This document shows positions 8,828 to 17,071 of a stretch of 32,156 bases of DNA, one piece after another. The stretch is from assembly GCA_022773395.1 (NCBI GenBank), contig JALFBL010000116.1:1-32156 (forward strand), in the 5' to 3' direction. This DNA comes from Prevotella sp. GTDB lineage: Bacteria; Bacteroidota; Bacteroidia; Bacteroidales; Bacteroidaceae. Both the position numbers and the translations under genes were made by a program. The notes below the pieces were generated by a model, which searched no databases, was not told the origin of the DNA, and saw only the letters and a list, made by a program, of their open reading frames with translations. Numbering within the stretch: the first letter of the stretch is position 1; each line of letters starts with the position of its first letter.

Positions 8828-10894
8828 ATGGATAGATTAAGAACGATAAAAGACAGGACGTTTTGGCGTAATTTGGCCATACGCTTCTCATTGGTCGGCA
8901 TCTCAGTGATTGTCATCGTGTGGTTTCTGCCGAGAAACAGCGGCCCGCAATTTCGCTACGATGTGGGAAAACCTTGGATGAACGGTTCACTGATTGCCAA
9001 GTTCGATTTTCCCATTTATAAAACCGATGATGCCATCAAGCAAGAGCAGGATAGTGTGATGAGCGCTTTTGAACCCTACTACAACTATAACCCCAACACG
9101 GAGAAAGAGCAGATAGGCCGATTTAAAAGCACTTTCAGCAATGGGATTCCGGGACTGCCCGATGATTACATGCGAATTATCATCGACCGCATGCACAGGC
9201 TGTACCAGGCGGGTATCATGCCTCCCGACGAATATTCGGAAATCTACCGCGATTCTACCAACATGGTGCGCATTGTGAGCAACCGTTCGGCCACGAGCGT
9301 CCAGATCAATTGCCTGTATTCCACCATTGCCGCCTACGAACGGCTGTTTCTGGACGAGAAGTTGGCAGAGCAGCGCACGCTGTTGCAGCGATGCAATCTC
9401 AACGAATATCTTGTTCCCAATCTTACTTACGACAAGGAACGCAGCGAAACTGAAAGAAACGACATGCTCAGCGGTATAGCCATTGCCAGTGGCATGGTGC
9501 TCTCGGGGCAGAAAATCATTGACAGAGGAGAAATTGTGGACGACCATTCGTTCAGGGTGCTCAACAGTCTGGAGAAAGAAATGAAGAGGAGGAATGCCGG
9601 CGAGAGCCAACTTTCCACCACCATTGCCGGTCAGGCCTTGTTCGTGTTCATCCTCATGGTTCTTTTCACCATTTATTTGGATTTGTTCCGCAAAGACTAT
9701 TTCGAAAAACCGCGGAGCATCACCATGCTTTATGTCATGATAGCCATCTTTCCCATATTGGTGTCGCTGATGATCGGGCACAATGTGTTCAGCGTCTATG
9801 TCATACCCTTTGCCATCACGCCCATCTTTGTCCGTGTGTTCATGGATTCGCGAACGGCATTCATTTCCCATGCCGTCATGGTGCTCATTTGTGCGGCGGC
9901 AGTGAAATACCAATACGAATTTATCATTGTACAGCTGGTGGCCGGACTCGTTGCCATCCAAAGCCTGAGAGAACTTTCCCAGCGGGCGCAATTGTTCAAG
10001 ACGGCTCTGATGATTACCGTTTCGTGTGCAGCCATGTATTTTGCTCTCCAGCTGATGCAAAACAACAACATCCTGACCATGGATCAGGACATGTACAAGT
10101 ATTTCGTTGTCAACGGCGTTCTGCTTTTGTTTGCCTATCCGCTCATGCTGATTGTGGAAAAAACCTTTGGTTTCATTTCCAACGTCACCCTTATCGAATT
10201 GTCGAACACCAGCAAGGATCTGCTCCGCCGACTCAGCGAAGTGGCACCCGGCACATTCCAGCATTCCATCACCGTGGGGAATCTCGGTGCGGAGATTGCC
10301 GTGAAAATCGGAGCAAAAGCGCAGCTGGTCCGCACGGGTGCTTTGTATCATGACATTGGGAAAATGAACAATTCCGCTTTCTTCACCGAAAATCAGGCTG
10401 GTGTCAATCCGCTTGACAAAATGACCCGGATAGAGGCTGCCCAAACAGTTATCGGCCATGTTGCGGAGGGATTGAAAATGGCAGAGAAGCACAACCTGCC
10501 CAACGTCATCAAAAATTTCATCAAGACGCACCACGGAAAGGGAAAAACCAAGTTCTTCTACATCTCTTATAAGAATGAACACCCTGACGAGGAAATCGAC
10601 GAGTCGCTCTTCACTTATCCGGGGCCTAATCCGTTTACGCGCGAACAGGCCATCCTTATGATGGCCGATGGGGTGGAAGCGGCTTCGCGCTCATTGCCCG
10701 AATATACCGAAGAGGGCATCAGCAATCTGGTGAACAGAATAATCGACGGCATGGTGAACGAAGGGTTCTTCCAGGATTGCCCCATCACATTCTACGACAT
10801 CAGTGTGTCCAAGCAGGTGCTCATTGAACGTCTGAAAGCCATCTATCACACGCGCATCAGCTACCCTGCATTGAAGAAAGGAGAACAGCAGTAA
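8828..10894 (+). CDS. pgpH: PgpH-type membrane HD-domain phosphodiesterase (probable c-di-AMP hydrolase)
   Basis: A 688-residue protein with the 7TM-HD architecture. One N-terminal transmembrane helix is near residues 20-35. A large extracytoplasmic 7TMR-HDED-like region runs to about 265, then a bundle of membrane helices from about 275 to 450, and finally a cytoplasmic HD domain. Metal-binding residues are all present: H479 (FQHS), H508-D509 (YHDIGKM), H544 (VIGHVAEG), H568/H569 (THHG) and D614 (MADGVE). Listeria PgpH with this layout cleaves c-di-AMP to pApA; the same role is likely but inferred. ATG 8828 is chosen over TTG 8816 because it begins the charged MDRLRTIKDR lead into the first helix. 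Its stop codon overlaps the start of a dead radical SAM gene by 1 nt. Confidence 0.9.
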   Translation: MDRLRTIKDRTFWRNLAIRFSLVGISVIVIVWFLPRNSGPQFRYDVGKPWMNGSLIAKFDFPIYKTDDAIKQEQDSVMSAFEPYYNYNPNTEKEQIGRFKSTFSNGIPGLPDDYMRIIIDRMHRLYQAGIMPPDEYSEIYRDSTNMVRIVSNRSATSVQINCLYSTIAAYERLFLDEKLAEQRTLLQRCNLNEYLVPNLTYDKERSETERNDMLSGIAIASGMVLSGQKIIDRGEIVDDHSFRVLNSLEKEMKRRNAGESQLSTTIAGQALFVFILMVLFTIYLDLFRKDYFEKPRSITMLYVMIAIFPILVSLMIGHNVFSVYVIPFAITPIFVRVFMDSRTAFISHAVMVLICAAAVKYQYEFIIVQLVAGLVAIQSLRELSQRAQLFKTALMITVSCAAMYFALQLMQNNNILTMDQDMYKYFVVNGVLLLFAYPLMLIVEKTFGFISNVTLIELSNTSKDLLRRLSEVAPGTFQHSITVGNLGAEIAVKIGAKAQLVRTGALYHDIGKMNNSAFFTENQAGVNPLDKMTRIEAAQTVIGHVAEGLKMAEKHNLPNVIKNFIKTHHGKGKTKFFYISYKNEHPDEEIDESLFTYPGPNPFTREQAILMMADGVEAASRSLPEYTEEGISNLVNRIIDGMVNEGFFQDCPITFYDISVSKQVLIERLKAIYHTRISYPALKKGEQQ

Positions 10895-11191
10895 TGCCTG
10901 TTGCCTTTCCCTTTGGCACTCCGCTCTACGTCATGCTGAAACCTGCCGGGGCTTCCTGTAACCTTCAGTGCAATGTTGCTATTGCTTGGAAAAGGAAAAG
11001 TTCTATGCCGATGGAACTGGGCGAATGCCCCAAGGACCGCTTTCTCAACGACCGCTACGGCAACTTTGTGGCTTGAGCTACTTCTTCAGGGCTATTGCCG
11101 ATTTTTCGGGCACGTGGCTCCTTTCATGGATTTTATGAAGGGAGAATTGGTGGCCAACCGCCCGCCTTCCAACGTGATGAAATTCTTCTGA
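10894..11191 (+). pseudogene. Remnant of an anaerobic sulfatase-maturating enzyme (radical SAM), internally deleted and frameshifted
   Basis: Pieces of an anSME/AslB-like radical SAM protein lie in three frames over only 298 bp. The intact enzyme is near 400 residues. From 10894 the frame reads PLYVMLKPAGASCNLQC, the start of the cluster-binding motif. After one lost base near 10972 the match continues in another frame as CCYCLEKEKFYAD, completing CxxxCxxC. It then jumps to the C-terminus: ELGECPKDRFLNDRYGN in the first frame, followed by EGYCRFF-like GYCRFFGHVAPFMDFMK and NRPPSNVM in a third frame, ending at 11191. About 300 central residues are missing. The 1-nt overlap with pgpH suggests the ancestral genes formed an operon. 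anSMEs activate sulfatases by oxidising an active-site Cys or Ser to formylglycine. Confidence 0.85.
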
Positions 11192-11274
11192 TTGCATCCT
11201 GTGCAACGAAAGGGGCACGGCGTACGCTTCTTTTGCTTCTGTTTGTTAATAAAAGATAAATAAATAATAAAGAA

Positions 11275-11305
11275 AATGTAATATCGAACAATATATGTAA
11301 TTTTG
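11275..11305 (+). promoter_or_regulatory. Promoter of the FadL-like gene
   Basis: TAATTTTG at 11298-11305 is a full match to the TAnnTTTG -7 box. The -33 position (AATG at 11275-11278, 19 bp upstream) is a poor match. The surrounding sequence is very AT-rich, and the start codon is about 27 bp downstream. An upstream promoter is expected because the preceding gene is dead. Confidence 0.5.
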
Positions 11306-11332
11306 CAGCCAGATTTTTTAGGTATATTTAAG

Positions 11333-12946
11333 ATGAATAAAATTAAAACAATTTGCGTTGCAGTGTTATCGGCAATCTCAAGCACTGCTTGGGCAGGAGG
11401 TTTTCTTACCAATACAAACCAAAATATTGCTTTTTTGCGGAATCCCGCACGCGATGGAGTAATAGCCATTGATGGCGTTTACAGCAATCCCGCAGGTGTG
11501 GCTTTCTTGGGAAAAGGGCTTTTCCTGTCGTTCAACAACCAGTCGGCTTTCCAAACCCGCACCATTCGGAGTGGCATTGCTGTACCTGCTTTTCAGGGAA
11601 CGCCGTTCTATCAGCCGTTCAAATTGAACGGAGGAGACGAAAATGGAATAAAGGAGTTCAAGGGAGAGGCTTCGGCTCCCATCATTCCTTCGGTTCAGGC
11701 GGCACTCAATTACGACAAGTGGGGATTTCAAGCCAGCTTTGCCGTGGTGGGAGGTGGTGGAAAGGCTACGTTCAACCGCGGCCTTGGCTCGTTCGAGCGC
11801 CAGATAGCGTTGATACCGGCTGTCTTGTACCAAATCAACAACACGTACAAGCAGCAATATGGTTTGGATCTGGGGCTGGGGAGCAACACTCCTTCCTACT
11901 CCGTGAAAAGCTATATCCACGGCCAACAATATGTTTTCGGTCTGCAATTGGGAACGACATATAAGGTGAACGAGCACTTGGCCGTTTATGGTGGTTTCCG
12001 TTTCAACTATGTATATAACAGGTATGAAGGAAGCATTACCGACATCAGCGCAAACATCAACGGAAGAAATGAGAATCTTTACAGCTTTTTCCAGGCCAAG
12101 GCGTTGGCATTGATGGAGCAGAGCGGTCATCTGCAGCAGCAGTCTCTTACTTATGCGCAGATGGCAGAACAGGCCAAGGCTACCCAGCCGGAAGCGGCGG
12201 CGCAGTATGAGGCTGCGGCGGCACAATGTGCTCAAGGAGCTGCCTTGGCAAAAAAAGGAGCGGAACAAATGGAGGCCTCGAAGAAGGACTTTGCCGACCG
12301 CTATCTGGACTGTACACAGCGGGGATGGGCCATTACGCCCATTATTGGCGTGGATTACAAGTGGAACAGGCTGAACATTGGTGCGCGGCTTGAATTTACT
12401 ACCCATTTCAACATTCAGAACGACACCAAGCGTGATGACACTGGACTGTTTGCCAACGGCGTGAATACGCCGGGCGACATGCCGGGCATCTTTACTGTGG
12501 GAGGACAGTATGAAGTGGTGCCCTCGTTGCGCGTGATGGCAGGCTATCACTATTTCTTCGACAAGAATGCACGCATGGACAAGGACAAGCAGAAACTGCT
12601 GACGGGTAACACGCAGGAGTACAATGCCGGTGTGGAATACGACATCAACGATGCCATCATGGTGAGTGTGGGAATGCAGCGCACACAGTATGGACTGGGT
12701 GACGGCTCTTTCCTCAACGACATGAGTTTTGTCTCCAGCAGCTGCTCTTTCGGTTTCGGGGCAAGCGTAAAGGTGTCGAGAAAAGTGCGTCTCAATGCCG
12801 GCTATTTCTGGACAAACTATGAAACGTTCGACAAGAAATACACACAGGAATTGGGTGTGGGCGACACGAAAATACAGGTAAACAACACCGATTCTTTCAC
12901 CCGGACCAACAAGGTGTATGGCATGGGGGTGGACATCGCCCTCTGA
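11333..12946 (+). CDS. FadL/OmpP1/TodX-type outer-membrane transport protein
   Basis: A 537-residue outer-membrane protein. The signal peptide MNKIKTICVAVLSAISSTAWA ends just before GGFLTNTNQN, where the mature FadL N-terminus begins. SNPAGVAFLGKGL is the NPAG hatch-region motif typical of FadL relatives, and the rest alternates as barrel strands. FadL proteins carry hydrophobic compounds such as long-chain fatty acids across the outer membrane; the substrate here is unknown. Residues about 260-322 form an Ala/Gln/Lys/Glu-rich, probably helical stretch (YAQMAEQAKATQPEAAAQ and following) that is not expected of a barrel strand and is probably a surface or periplasmic insertion. ATG 11333 is chosen over TTG 11303 because it starts the signal peptide and lies downstream of the promoter. 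A strong terminator follows. Confidence 0.85.
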   Translation: MNKIKTICVAVLSAISSTAWAGGFLTNTNQNIAFLRNPARDGVIAIDGVYSNPAGVAFLGKGLFLSFNNQSAFQTRTIRSGIAVPAFQGTPFYQPFKLNGGDENGIKEFKGEASAPIIPSVQAALNYDKWGFQASFAVVGGGGKATFNRGLGSFERQIALIPAVLYQINNTYKQQYGLDLGLGSNTPSYSVKSYIHGQQYVFGLQLGTTYKVNEHLAVYGGFRFNYVYNRYEGSITDISANINGRNENLYSFFQAKALALMEQSGHLQQQSLTYAQMAEQAKATQPEAAAQYEAAAAQCAQGAALAKKGAEQMEASKKDFADRYLDCTQRGWAITPIIGVDYKWNRLNIGARLEFTTHFNIQNDTKRDDTGLFANGVNTPGDMPGIFTVGGQYEVVPSLRVMAGYHYFFDKNARMDKDKQKLLTGNTQEYNAGVEYDINDAIMVSVGMQRTQYGLGDGSFLNDMSFVSSSCSFGFGASVKVSRKVRLNAGYFWTNYETFDKKYTQELGVGDTKIQVNNTDSFTRTNKVYGMGVDIAL

Positions 12947-12968
12947 GGCATCCAGCCTTCTCCCGCAA

Positions 12969-13010
12969 CGAAGAGGTTCCACAGAAAAATGTGGAGCCTC
13001 TTCGCTTTTT
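12969..13010 (+). terminator. Intrinsic terminator of the FadL-like gene
   Basis: A 15-bp stem (12969-12983 with 12990-13004, one G-U pair, no mismatches) closes a GAAAAA loop and is followed by CTTTTT. It starts 22 bp after the stop codon. Confidence 0.93.
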
Positions 13011-13205
13011 CACGGCTCGGCCGTGCTGTCCTCTCCTGTCCCAATCTGTATCTCTATATTCGTGTCCACTAACTAAAACCTAAAAACAGTTAATTGCGTT
13101 AAATTTTCGGCCGGATTTTCCGCAGGGCTCACCCGCAAAATAGAAAAGTGACGGATGATCTGTTGGAAAATCGGGAAAAACGACAGAGTCATTTTTCAGA
13201 GCCGT

Positions 13206-13320
13206 TCCGGTAATTTATGCCTACTTACATCGCAATTTGGCATATTTTACCGGGTAAGTAAGCCTTACTTACATGGTAATTTGGCATAAATTACAAGGTA
13301 AGTAGGCATAAATTACCGGA
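13206..13320. repeat. Nested inverted-repeat cluster (two tandem hairpin units inside a 23-bp perfect inverted repeat)
   Basis: The outer arms at 13206-13228 and 13298-13320 are exact reverse complements (23 nt, key core TAATTTATGCCTACTTAC). Within them are two hairpin units of about 44 bp. Unit 1 runs from CCTACTTAC (13220-13228) to GTAAGTAAG (13254-13262); unit 2 runs from CTTACTTAC (13264-13272) to GTAAGTAGG (13298-13306). Each has an AATTTGGCAT-centred core; the unit 2 core GTAATTT-ggcat-AAATTAC is a perfect 7-bp stem. The units resemble each other over most of their length, so one arose by duplication of the other. Confidence 0.85.
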
Positions 13321-13686
13321 CAGGATTTGTCAATATTTTTCAACTTGCTGTATGCCAGTCGTTTGGAAAACGCCCGTAGAATCGCGCATTTGGGCGCGCG
13401 GAAAACTTTTTTCAGAAAACGGCCGTTTTTCGTGTTAAAGGATTTCGGGCGTTTGTTAATATTTGTAATGCCGACACTGGCGGAAAGGTTTTGGAGGACG
13501 GAGATCATTTGTTTTTTTGGATGTTGAGCTCCATCAAATTCCACAGACAGCATATACCTTATTATATATAGCAGGCAGTGCGGGCGAGGAGCATGTGGAA
13601 AGACGGATTTGTGTAGTTAAATAATGTTGTCGAATTTTATTTTATGCAAAATAGCAATCGTCCGTAAAGAATTGTCTTTTATATAG

Positions 13687-13718
13687 TTAGGTGATTCCGA
13701 TAATTCTTCGTACCTTTG
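13687..13718 (+). promoter_or_regulatory. Main promoter of the ribosomal protein operon (upstream of rpsL)
   Basis: TACCTTTG at 13711-13718 is a full TAnnTTTG -7 match. TTAG at 13687-13690, exactly 20 bp upstream, matches three of four -33 bases. The implied transcript begins near 13725 and has an AU-rich leader of about 73 nt before ATG 13798, with no Shine-Dalgarno sequence. Confidence 0.75.
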
Positions 13719-13797
13719 CAGCCCGAAATGGTCTATTGGGATCATTGTAAGTTGTTGAATAATAAATAAACAATAATAATAATAAAAATTAAGTACA

Positions 13798-14178
13798 ATG
13801 CCTACAATTTCGCAATTAGTAAGAAAAGGCAGGAAAACGCTTGTAGATAAGAGCAAGTCGCCGGCACTGGATTCATGTCCTCAGCGCCGCGGCGTTTGTG
13901 TTCGTGTCTACACGACGACTCCTAAAAAGCCTAATTCGGCAATGAGAAAAGTTGCCCGTGTTCGTTTGACCAACCAGAAGGAGGTGAACTCTTACATTCC
14001 AGGAGAGGGACACAACCTTCAGGAACACTCCATCGTTTTGGTACGTGGCGGTCGTGTGAAAGACCTTCCTGGTGTTCGCTATCATATTGTTCGTGGCACG
14101 TTGGATACAGCAGGTGTGGCCAGCCGTACCCAGCGCCGTTCAAAATATGGCGCCAAGCGTCCGAAGCAGAAGAAATAA
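13798..14178 (+). CDS. rpsL: 30S ribosomal protein S12
   Basis: 126 residues. S12 lies at the decoding centre of the small subunit and helps control accuracy. The universal segments [26 protein letters not shown] and [14 protein letters not shown] are intact. Lys43 and Lys88, the usual streptomycin-resistance positions in Escherichia coli numbering (identical here), are both lysine, so the protein looks streptomycin-sensitive. D89 is the conserved methylthiolation site. It is the first gene of the long ribosomal run and is followed by a 165-bp spacer with an attenuator-like hairpin. Confidence 0.98.
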   Translation: MPTISQLVRKGRKTLVDKSKSPALDSCPQRRGVCVRVYTTTPKKPNSAMRKVARVRLTNQKEVNSYIPGEGHNLQEHSIVLVRGGRVKDLPGVRYHIVRGTLDTAGVASRTQRRSKYGAKRPKQKK

Positions 14179-14185
14179 AAAGTAT

Positions 14186-14228
14186 GCCGCAGGCTAAAAC
14201 CGGAGAGGGTTTGGGCTGAGGGCTTTTT
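14186..14228 (+). terminator. Attenuator-like hairpin between rpsL and rpsG
   Basis: GCC (14186-14188) pairs with GGC (14221-14223). Further in, AGGCT-AAAACC (14191-14201) pairs imperfectly with GGTTTGGGCT (14208-14217) around a GGAGAG loop. TTTTT follows at 14224-14228. The stem contains an internal loop and one A-G mismatch, so termination would be partial. This fits a site that lets rpsL be transcribed more than the genes behind it. Confidence 0.5.
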
Positions 14229-14343
14229 AAAAGAAAGAAATTCAAATCGTTTTGCTGGAGAATTGTTAACAGGTTGAGTAAATGCCCGAGTGAGAGCGTT
14301 GAAGTGCCTACAGCCCCAAGCAGAATATTTATTCATCAAAAAA

Positions 14344-14820
14344 ATGAGAAAAGCAAAACCAAAGAAGCGCGTGATTCTTCCGGATCCCGTGTTCAACGAC
14401 CAAAAGGTCTCGAAATTTGTAAATCATTTGATGTATGACGGAAAGAAGAATACATCTTATGAAATTTTCTACAACGCACTTGATATTGTCAAGGAAAAGA
14501 TGGCAAAGGAAGAGAAGCCCGCTCTCGAAATATGGAAGCAGGCTCTTGACAACATCACTCCGCAGGTGGAGGTGAAGAGCCGCCGTATCGGTGGCGCTAC
14601 TTTCCAGGTTCCGACGGAAATCCGTCCTGACCGCAAGGAGAGTGTGTCTATGAAAAATATGATTCAATTCGCCCGCAAGCGCGGAGGCAAGTCGATGGCT
14701 GACCGTCTGGCTGCCGAAATTATGGACGCATACAACAGTCAAGGCGGTGCGTTCAAACGTAAAGAGGATATGCACCGCATGGCTGAGGCTAACCGTGCAT
14801 TCGCTCACTTTAGATTCTAA
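14344..14820 (+). CDS. rpsG: 30S ribosomal protein S7
   Basis: 158 residues. S7 nucleates assembly of the head of the small subunit and lies near the E site. The sequence runs from [17 protein letters not shown] through the helical core ([25 protein letters not shown]) to NRAFAHFRF. The frame is open back to 14290, but ATG 14344 gives the family N-terminus. It is followed by fusA after 21 bp containing AAGGAAGG, a Shine-Dalgarno-like run. Confidence 0.97.
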   Translation: MRKAKPKKRVILPDPVFNDQKVSKFVNHLMYDGKKNTSYEIFYNALDIVKEKMAKEEKPALEIWKQALDNITPQVEVKSRRIGGATFQVPTEIRPDRKESVSMKNMIQFARKRGGKSMADRLAAEIMDAYNSQGGAFKRKEDMHRMAEANRAFAHFRF

Positions 14821-14841
14821 TCAAGGAAGGTAAAAAGACAA

Positions 14842-16959
14842 ATGGCAAAACAAGATTTACAATTAACCCGCAACATTGGCATCATGGCTCACATCGATGC
14901 CGGTAAGACAACAACGAGTGAGCGAATCCTGTATTACACGGGAAAAACTCACAAGATTGGCGAGGTTCATGAAGGTGCTGCAACAATGGACTGGATGGCA
15001 CAGGAACAGGAGCGCGGTATCACCATCACTTCTGCGGCCACGACCTGTTATTGGGCTTACAATAACAAGCAGTTCAAAATCAATCTGATCGACACTCCGG
15101 GGCACGTTGACTTCACGGCTGAGGTGGAGCGTTCGCTCCGTGTTCTCGATGGTGCTGTGGCAACCTATTGTGCTGTCGGTGGCGTGCAACCGCAGTCTGA
15201 AACCGTGTGGCGTCAGGCCGACAAATATAATGTTCCTCGTTTGGGTTACGTGAACAAGATGGACCGTTCTGGTGCAAACTATTTTGACGTGCTGCAGCAG
15301 ATGAAAGATGTCCTCGGTGCAAATCCTGTTTCCTTGGTTGTACCTATTGGTCAAGAAGAGACCTTCAAGGGAATCGTTGACCTGATCAAGATGAAAGCCA
15401 TTATCTGGCACGATGAAACGCAAGGATCTGAATTTGAAGTAACCGACATTCCGGCCGACCTGAAAGACGAGGCTCAGGAATGGAGAGACAAACTGGTGGA
15501 GTCAGCGGCTGAATTTGACGAGAAACTGATGGAGAAGTTCTTTGAGGATTCCAATTCTATCACTGAAGAGGAAATCGTTGCAGCCATCCGCAAAGGTACG
15601 CTGGCTATGGAATGCACTCCGGTGCTGTGCGGCTCTTCGTTCAAGAATAAGGGCGTTCAGACTTTGCTCGATTATGTTTGCGCATTCCTTCCGTCGCCAT
15701 TGGATACCCCGAACATCGCGGGCGAGAATCCCAATACGGGTGAAGAGGAAGACCGCAAGCCTTCTGAGAATGAGCCTACTTCGGCACTTGCCTTCAAGAT
15801 TGCCACCGACCCGTATGTGGGTCGTCTGGTGTTCTTCCGCGTATATTCTGGAAAGGTGGAGGCCGGTTCTTACGTGTTCAATACCCGTTCGGGAAAGAAA
15901 GAACGCGTCAGCCGTCTGTTCCAGATGAACTCCAACAAGCAGCAGCCCATGGAATCTATTGATGCCGGCGATATTGGTGCAGGAGTTGGATTCAAGGATA
16001 TTCGTACTGGTGATACCCTCTGCGACGAGGCGCACCCCATCATTCTTGAAAGCATCACCTTCCCCGATACTGTGATTTCTATTGCAGTTGAGCCGAAGAG
16101 CCAGGCTGACATTGCGAAACTGGACAACGGTCTTGCAAAATTGGCGGAGGAAGATCCAACATTCACTGTCCGTACCGATGAACAGAGTGGCCAGACGGTG
16201 ATATCCGGTATGGGTGAACTTCACCTGGACATTATCATCGACCGTCTGAAACGTGAGTTCAAGGTTGAGTGCAACCAGGGTAAGCCACAGGTTAACTATA
16301 AGGAGGCTATCACGAAGACTGTCAACTTGCGCGAGGTGTATAAGAAACAGTCGGGTGGTCGCGGTAAGTTCGCTGACATCATCGTGAATGTCGGCCCGGT
16401 TGACGAGGACTACACGGAAGGCGGATTGCAGTTCGTGAACGAGGTGAAGGGCGGTAACGTGCCCAAGGAATTTGTTCCTGCTGTGCAGAAAGGCTTCGAG
16501 GATGCCATGAAGAATGGTGTGTTGGGCGGCTATCCTGTTGACACGCTGAAAGTGACTTTGCTTGACGGTTCGTTCCATCCAGTTGACTCTGACCAGTTGT
16601 CGTTCGAGCTTGCTGCCCGCAATGCATACAAGAATGCTTGCGTGAAGGCTGGCCCCGTTTTGATGGAGCCGATAATGAAACTGGAGGTTGTTACTCCTGA
16701 AGAGAACATGGGTGACGTGATCGGTGACTTGAATAAACGCCGTGGACAGGTAGAGGGTATGGAAGAAGCCCGCAGCGGTGCGCGCATCGTGAAGGCGATG
16801 GTGCCGCTGGGTGAGATGTTTGGCTATGTAACCACTCTGCGTACCATTACATCGGGCCGTGCAACGAGCTCTATGGAATACGACCACCACGCTCCTTTGT
16901 CAAGTTCCATTGCCAAGGCAGTGCTTGAGGAAGTGAAGGGACGCACCGATTTGGTGTAA
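14842..16959 (+). CDS. fusA: Translation elongation factor G
   Basis: 705 residues. EF-G is the GTPase that drives ribosomal translocation and, with RRF, ribosome recycling. The G domain shows G1 [10 protein letters not shown] (16-25), the switch I segment [13 protein letters not shown]3 DTPGH (84-88) and G4 NKMD (138-141). Domains II to V follow at normal length, with the domain IV tip region [22 protein letters not shown] (in two parts) and the C-terminal [10 protein letters not shown]. Its place between S7 and S10 marks it as the canonical EF-G rather than a paralogue. No tuf gene follows, as is normal for this phylum. A hairpin-bearing spacer of 112 bp separates it from rpsJ. Confidence 0.98.
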   Translation: MAKQDLQLTRNIGIMAHIDAGKTTTSERILYYTGKTHKIGEVHEGAATMDWMAQEQERGITITSAATTCYWAYNNKQFKINLIDTPGHVDFTAEVERSLRVLDGAVATYCAVGGVQPQSETVWRQADKYNVPRLGYVNKMDRSGANYFDVLQQMKDVLGANPVSLVVPIGQEETFKGIVDLIKMKAIIWHDETQGSEFEVTDIPADLKDEAQEWRDKLVESAAEFDEKLMEKFFEDSNSITEEEIVAAIRKGTLAMECTPVLCGSSFKNKGVQTLLDYVCAFLPSPLDTPNIAGENPNTGEEEDRKPSENEPTSALAFKIATDPYVGRLVFFRVYSGKVEAGSYVFNTRSGKKERVSRLFQMNSNKQQPMESIDAGDIGAGVGFKDIRTGDTLCDEAHPIILESITFPDTVISIAVEPKSQADIAKLDNGLAKLAEEDPTFTVRTDEQSGQTVISGMGELHLDIIIDRLKREFKVECNQGKPQVNYKEAITKTVNLREVYKKQSGGRGKFADIIVNVGPVDEDYTEGGLQFVNEVKGGNVPKEFVPAVQKGFEDAMKNGVLGGYPVDTLKVTLLDGSFHPVDSDQLSFELAARNAYKNACVKAGPVLMEPIMKLEVVTPEENMGDVIGDLNKRRGQVEGMEEARSGARIVKAMVPLGEMFGYVTTLRTITSGRATSSMEYDHHAPLSSSIAKAVLEEVKGRTDLV

Positions 16960-16985
16960 TCCGATAAGGTAAAGGGATAAAACAA

Positions 16986-17041
16986 AAAAGAGGGGGAGGC
17001 GCTGTTTAGCGAATGACTCTTAAACGGCGTACTTCTCTTTT
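16986..17041 (+). promoter_or_regulatory. Long imperfect hairpin in the fusA-rpsJ spacer (possible S10-operon leader element or attenuator)
   Basis: AAAAGAG (16986-16992) pairs with CTCTTTT (17035-17041). Inside it GCGCTGTTTA (16999-17008) pairs with TAAACGGCGT (17021-17030) with two G-U pairs, leaving a 12-nt loop. The position, 30 nt before the rpsJ start, is where an autoregulatory ribosomal-protein site might be expected. The trailing T-run is only four bases, so a terminator is less likely than an RNA-binding or processing site. Confidence 0.45.
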
Positions 17042-17071
17042 GTAAAGACAATCATAACATATACCATAACA

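Larger units (their letters stand above)
13011..13797. other. Gene-free region between the FadL-like gene and rpsL
   Basis: No convincing coding sequence is seen in nearly 800 bp. Short open frames here (for example 13269-13553 minus and 13327-13527 plus) lack family resemblance, start context and promoters. The stretch holds a nested inverted-repeat cluster at 13206-13320, a T/C-rich stretch to about 13560, and the rpsL promoter and leader at the right end. The segment at about 13075-13205, with many short GC-containing words such as CGGCCGGATTTTCCGC, has the look of a dispersed intergenic element rather than decayed coding DNA. Confidence 0.6.

Noticed and set aside
8987..10582. Long open frame of 531 codons antisense to pgpH
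   Set aside because: His/Asp-rich composition is the complement of the pgpH codons; the HD phosphodiesterase is unmistakable on the plus strand.
11378..12982. Long open frame of 534 codons antisense to the FadL-like gene
   Set aside because: No recognisable domain; it covers the opposite strand of a gene with signal peptide, barrel pattern, promoter and terminator.
13206..13320. Possible CRISPR array
   Set aside because: Only two units, palindromic and contiguous, with no unique spacers of regular length and no cas genes nearby.
13269..13553. Small minus-strand frame (94 codons) in the rpsL upstream region
   Set aside because: It runs through the palindromic repeat and AT-rich spacer, with no promoter, ribosome-binding site or recognisable family.
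13617..13856. Small minus-strand frame (79 codons) across the rpsL promoter
   Set aside because: It overlaps the promoter, leader and start of rpsL and contains low-complexity tyrosine runs from the repeated ATA/ATT leader.
15502..16890. Open frame of 462 codons antisense to fusA
   Set aside because: A shadow of the highly biased codon use of EF-G.
14842..17071. Expectation of a tuf gene after fusA
   Set aside because: No EF-Tu sequence is present; rpsJ follows directly, which is the normal order in Bacteroidetes rather than a deletion.
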